Source: an uncultured Anaerobutyricum sp. (GTDB taxonomy: Bacteria > Bacillota > Clostridia > Lachnospirales > Lachnospiraceae). From it: a DNA stretch of 26,001 nucleotides. Made by a program: the position numbers and the translations under genes. Positions 24,303 through 26,001 of the stretch are shown one piece after another. Positions within the stretch are counted from its first letter, which is position 1; every line of letters starts with the position of its first letter. Location: positions 1-26,001 of the forward strand of contig CAKREJ010000016.1 in the NCBI GenBank assembly GCA_934317185.1, read 5' to 3'. The notes under the pieces were generated by a model that was not told the DNA's origin, did not search any database, and saw only the letters and a list, made by a program, of their open reading frames with translations.

Positions 24303-24830
24303 ATGAGACAGAAAACAGAAACTATGCTTTGTGTTGCCTTCATGGAACTATTGAAAAAATACCCCTTTTCAAAAATCACGATACAAAAGCTTGCCGGTCA
24401 ATGCGGAGTAAACCGGCAAACTTTTTATTATCATTTTGACAATATCTATGATCTTATGTCAAAAGCATTTGAATATGAGTTGGTGCATGAAAGTCGAATT
24501 TATGAGGCGGTAACCTGGGAATATGTTATGAGTAGTTTCTTACAGTGGATGAAGGATAACCGGGTTATTATAAGAAATATTCTCACAAATGCAGAGTTAC
24601 CTTATTTAAAAAGAGCAATCTATCCGTTAGTTGCCAGAAGTATATCCTGTGGATATATGTCAAAGCAAGATACGAAGGTACTCGAAAGACAACAGGATGA
24701 TTTTTGTATTAACTTTCTTACGATGGGAATTACACAGTATATATTAGAATGGGTGGAAAGAGATTTTCGAGAATCCATAGAAGATATCGTTGAACATTTA
24801 TCGTGGCTTTTACAAAAAGTGTATGCCTGA
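24303..24830 (+). CDS. TetR/AcrR-family transcriptional regulator
   Basis: This 175-residue protein has an N-terminal TetR helix-turn-helix (about 6-52), with FSKITIQKLAGQCGVNRQTFYYHFDNIYDLM, spread over about residues 22-52, as the recognition region. The C-terminal helical domain would bind a ligand or form the dimer. The pattern resembles DhaS-like TetR proteins, but I cannot name the ligand. TGAGGA (24288-24293) lies 9 bases before the ATG. It is 30 bases after cdaR, apparently in the same unit. The short gap leaves no room for a clear palindromic operator of its own. Targets could include nearby genes such as glpK, but nothing shows it. Confidence 0.88.
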   Translation: MRQKTETMLCVAFMELLKKYPFSKITIQKLAGQCGVNRQTFYYHFDNIYDLMSKAFEYELVHESRIYEAVTWEYVMSSFLQWMKDNRVIIRNILTNAELPYLKRAIYPLVARSISCGYMSKQDTKVLERQQDDFCINFLTMGITQYILEWVERDFRESIEDIVEHLSWLLQKVYA

Positions 24831-24890
24831 GAGCTTTACACCACAGTGAGAAAGAAAAATACAATAGAGTATAGAAGGGATTGGTAGGAA

Positions 24891-25664
24891 ATGATTTCCA
24901 GCACATCAAATGTAAAAGTTAAAAATCTTATAAACTTAAAGAAGAATGCCAGAGCCAGAAAAAAAGAAAATTGCTTTCTGGTAGAAGGTCCTCGTATGTT
25001 TTTTGAAATTCCGAAAAACAGGGTAAAGGAATGTTATCTTACTGAAGAATTTGCCAATAGACATGTAAAAGAACTGGAAGACTGGAAATATGAACTTATC
25101 AGTGAAAATGTATGTAGACATATTTCTGATACAAAAACCCCACAGGGAGTTATCGCAGTAGTAAAAAGAGAAGAACCGTCTATCAAGGAGCTTTTAAACA
25201 AAGAGAAGAATCCGTGCTTCTTTCTTTTGGAGAATCTTCAGGATCCGGGCAATCTTGGAACAATTATAAGAACAGCGGAAGGTGCAGGTGTGACGGGCAT
25301 TATCATGAACAAAGAGACGGTAGATATATATAATCCGAAGGTAATACGTTCTACGATGGGTGCAGTATTTCGGGTTCCGTTTGTTATTGTAGACAGTCTT
25401 ACAGAAGTAATTACTCTGTTAAAAGAGAAAGACATTTCTGTATATGCCGGGCATTTAAAAGGAGATGTATTTTACAAGCAGGATTACCGGAGTGGAAGTG
25501 CATTTCTCATTGGAAATGAAGGGAATGGCCTTACAGACGAAATAACTGCACTGGCAGATTGCAAAATAAAGATTCCGATGAAAGGAAAGGTGGAATCTTT
25601 AAACGCAGCGGTATCCGCAACGATTCTTATGTATGAAACAATGAGACAGAGAGAGTTTGTGTAA
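24891..25664 (+). CDS. SpoU/TrmH-family RNA 2'-O-ribose methyltransferase
   Basis: This 257-residue protein methylates a ribose 2'-OH in rRNA or tRNA using S-adenosylmethionine. It has an N-terminal substrate-binding part (VKNLINLKKNARARKKENCFLVEGPR) within about residues 10-35. The SPOUT knot motifs follow: NLQDPGNLGTIIRTA (115-129), FLIGNEGNGL (205-214) and IPMKGKVESLNAAVSA (228-243). The exact target nucleotide cannot be read from sequence. The ATG at 24891 is preceded by AGGGA (24876-24880) and GGTAGGA. It starts 60 bases after the TetR gene; a weak TTTACA/TACAAT pair there has a 19-base spacer and is doubtful. Confidence 0.93.
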   Translation: MISSTSNVKVKNLINLKKNARARKKENCFLVEGPRMFFEIPKNRVKECYLTEEFANRHVKELEDWKYELISENVCRHISDTKTPQGVIAVVKREEPSIKELLNKEKNPCFFLLENLQDPGNLGTIIRTAEGAGVTGIIMNKETVDIYNPKVIRSTMGAVFRVPFVIVDSLTEVITLLKEKDISVYAGHLKGDVFYKQDYRSGSAFLIGNEGNGLTDEITALADCKIKIPMKGKVESLNAAVSATILMYETMRQREFV

Positions 25665-25708
25665 GTTAGAGAAGAAGGCGTCACATACAAAATGTAGTAT
25701 AGCTGTGC

Positions 25709-25763
25709 AAAAATAATTTGCTAAAATAGACAAAACAACCATTAAAAATAATTTGTTAAAAAA
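25709..25763. repeat. Two direct repeats upstream of glpK
   Basis: AAAAATAATTTGCTAAAATA (25709-25728) and AAAAATAATTTGTTAAAAAA (25744-25763) are near-identical 20-base copies 35 bases apart, a spacing that puts them near the same face of the helix. They lie upstream of the presumed glpK promoter. They could be regulator sites, or AT-rich chance similarity. Confidence 0.4.
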
Positions 25764-25882
25764 ATAATTATCCAATATGCTTCAAAAAAAAAGAAAAAAA
25801 TTGTGCATTATCATGCAAAAAGACGATAGAAACATACAAAAAAAGGGAATTGTCTAAATACACCGCACAGAAATTATGTTAG

Positions 25883-25919
25883 TATAAAGACAGAGGTCAG
25901 GAGGGTATTGGGCTTGACC
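25883..25919 (+). promoter_or_regulatory. Presumed glpK -10 and leader hairpin
   Basis: TATAAA (25883-25888) is a fair -10, but no good -35 lies 16-18 bases upstream, which hints at activator dependence. Just after it, GGTCA (25895-25899) can pair with TGACC (25915-25919), forming a hairpin near the 5' end of the message. I saw no typical catabolite-responsive (cre) site. Confidence 0.35.
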
Positions 25920-25954
25920 AGGATGTAATGAATTATTTTAAGGAGGGTTTACTT

Positions 25955-26001
25955 ATGGCTAAGTACATGATGGCGTTAGACGCAGGAACAACTAGTAACC
26001 G
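25955..26001 (+). CDS. glpK: Glycerol kinase, N-terminal fragment cut by the window edge
   Basis: Only 15 complete codons are visible (MAKYMMALDAGTTSN, then the start of the next codon). MALDAGTTSN is the well-known N-terminal phosphate-binding motif of FGGY-family glycerol kinase, which converts glycerol to glycerol 3-phosphate. AAGGAGGG (25940-25947) lies 7 bases before the ATG. Other FGGY kinases share the DAGTTS motif, but the MAKY start fits GlpK best. The rest lies beyond the window. Confidence 0.8.
   Translation, partial: MAKYMMALDAGTTSN

Noticed and set aside
24835..24865. Promoter between the TetR gene and the RNA methyltransferase
   Set aside because: TTTACA and TACAAT are 19 bases apart, which is too long for a confident call.

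Overview
The window reads as ordinary chromosome from a low-GC Gram-positive anaerobe, most likely a Lachnospiraceae-type Clostridium relative. The reasons are AT-rich intergenic DNA, strong AGGAGG-type ribosome binding sites, sigma-A-type promoters, anaerobic-style cobalamin genes, FeoAB, a CdaA/CdaR pair and an LtaS-like enzyme. This placement is inference from gene content and protein style; no 16S or marker comparison was possible. Every convincing gene lies on the + strand, and there are no tRNA, rRNA, CRISPR, IS or phage genes.

Layout. (1) 97-8342: a cobalamin (B12) operon: cobI/cbiL, cbiJ, cbiA, cbiB, cobD, a fused cbiP-cobA, a precorrin-2 dehydrogenase and a GNAT acetyltransferase. 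It covers C20 methylation, precorrin-6A reduction, all six side-chain amidations, corrinoid adenosylation and aminopropanol phosphate making and attachment. Other corrin-ring steps and the nucleotide-loop genes (cobU/S/T) are absent, so the cluster probably begins upstream of the window. (2) 8345-9471: hemB with its own promoter and a strong terminator; it makes porphobilinogen, the shared tetrapyrrole precursor. (3) 9472-12043: a structured 330-bp non-coding stretch, then feoA-feoB for ferrous iron uptake. (4) 12148-13565: an NfeD/SPFH membrane-microdomain pair, closed by a terminator. (5) 13807-15750: an LtaS-like polyglycerolphosphate synthase behind an unusual leader.

(6) 15761-19918: argF, birA, a small unknown protein, coaX and dusB, closely spaced behind two overlapping promoters. 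(7) 19915-20619: greA, driven by a perfect consensus promoter whose -35 overlaps the dusB stop codon, followed by a 151-nt imperfect palindrome. (8) 20638-25664: two unrecognised membrane proteins, cdaA and cdaR (c-di-AMP synthase and its regulator), a TetR-family regulator and a SpoU-family RNA methyltransferase. (9) 25665-26001: an AT-rich control region with direct repeats and the first 47 bases of glpK.

The most interesting points are the CbiP-CobA fusion, the uncharacterised membrane pair directly upstream of cdaA, the palindromic element after greA, and the nested dyads between hemB and feoA. I did not find a clearly new defence, mobile or biosynthetic system. Most of the window is conserved housekeeping.
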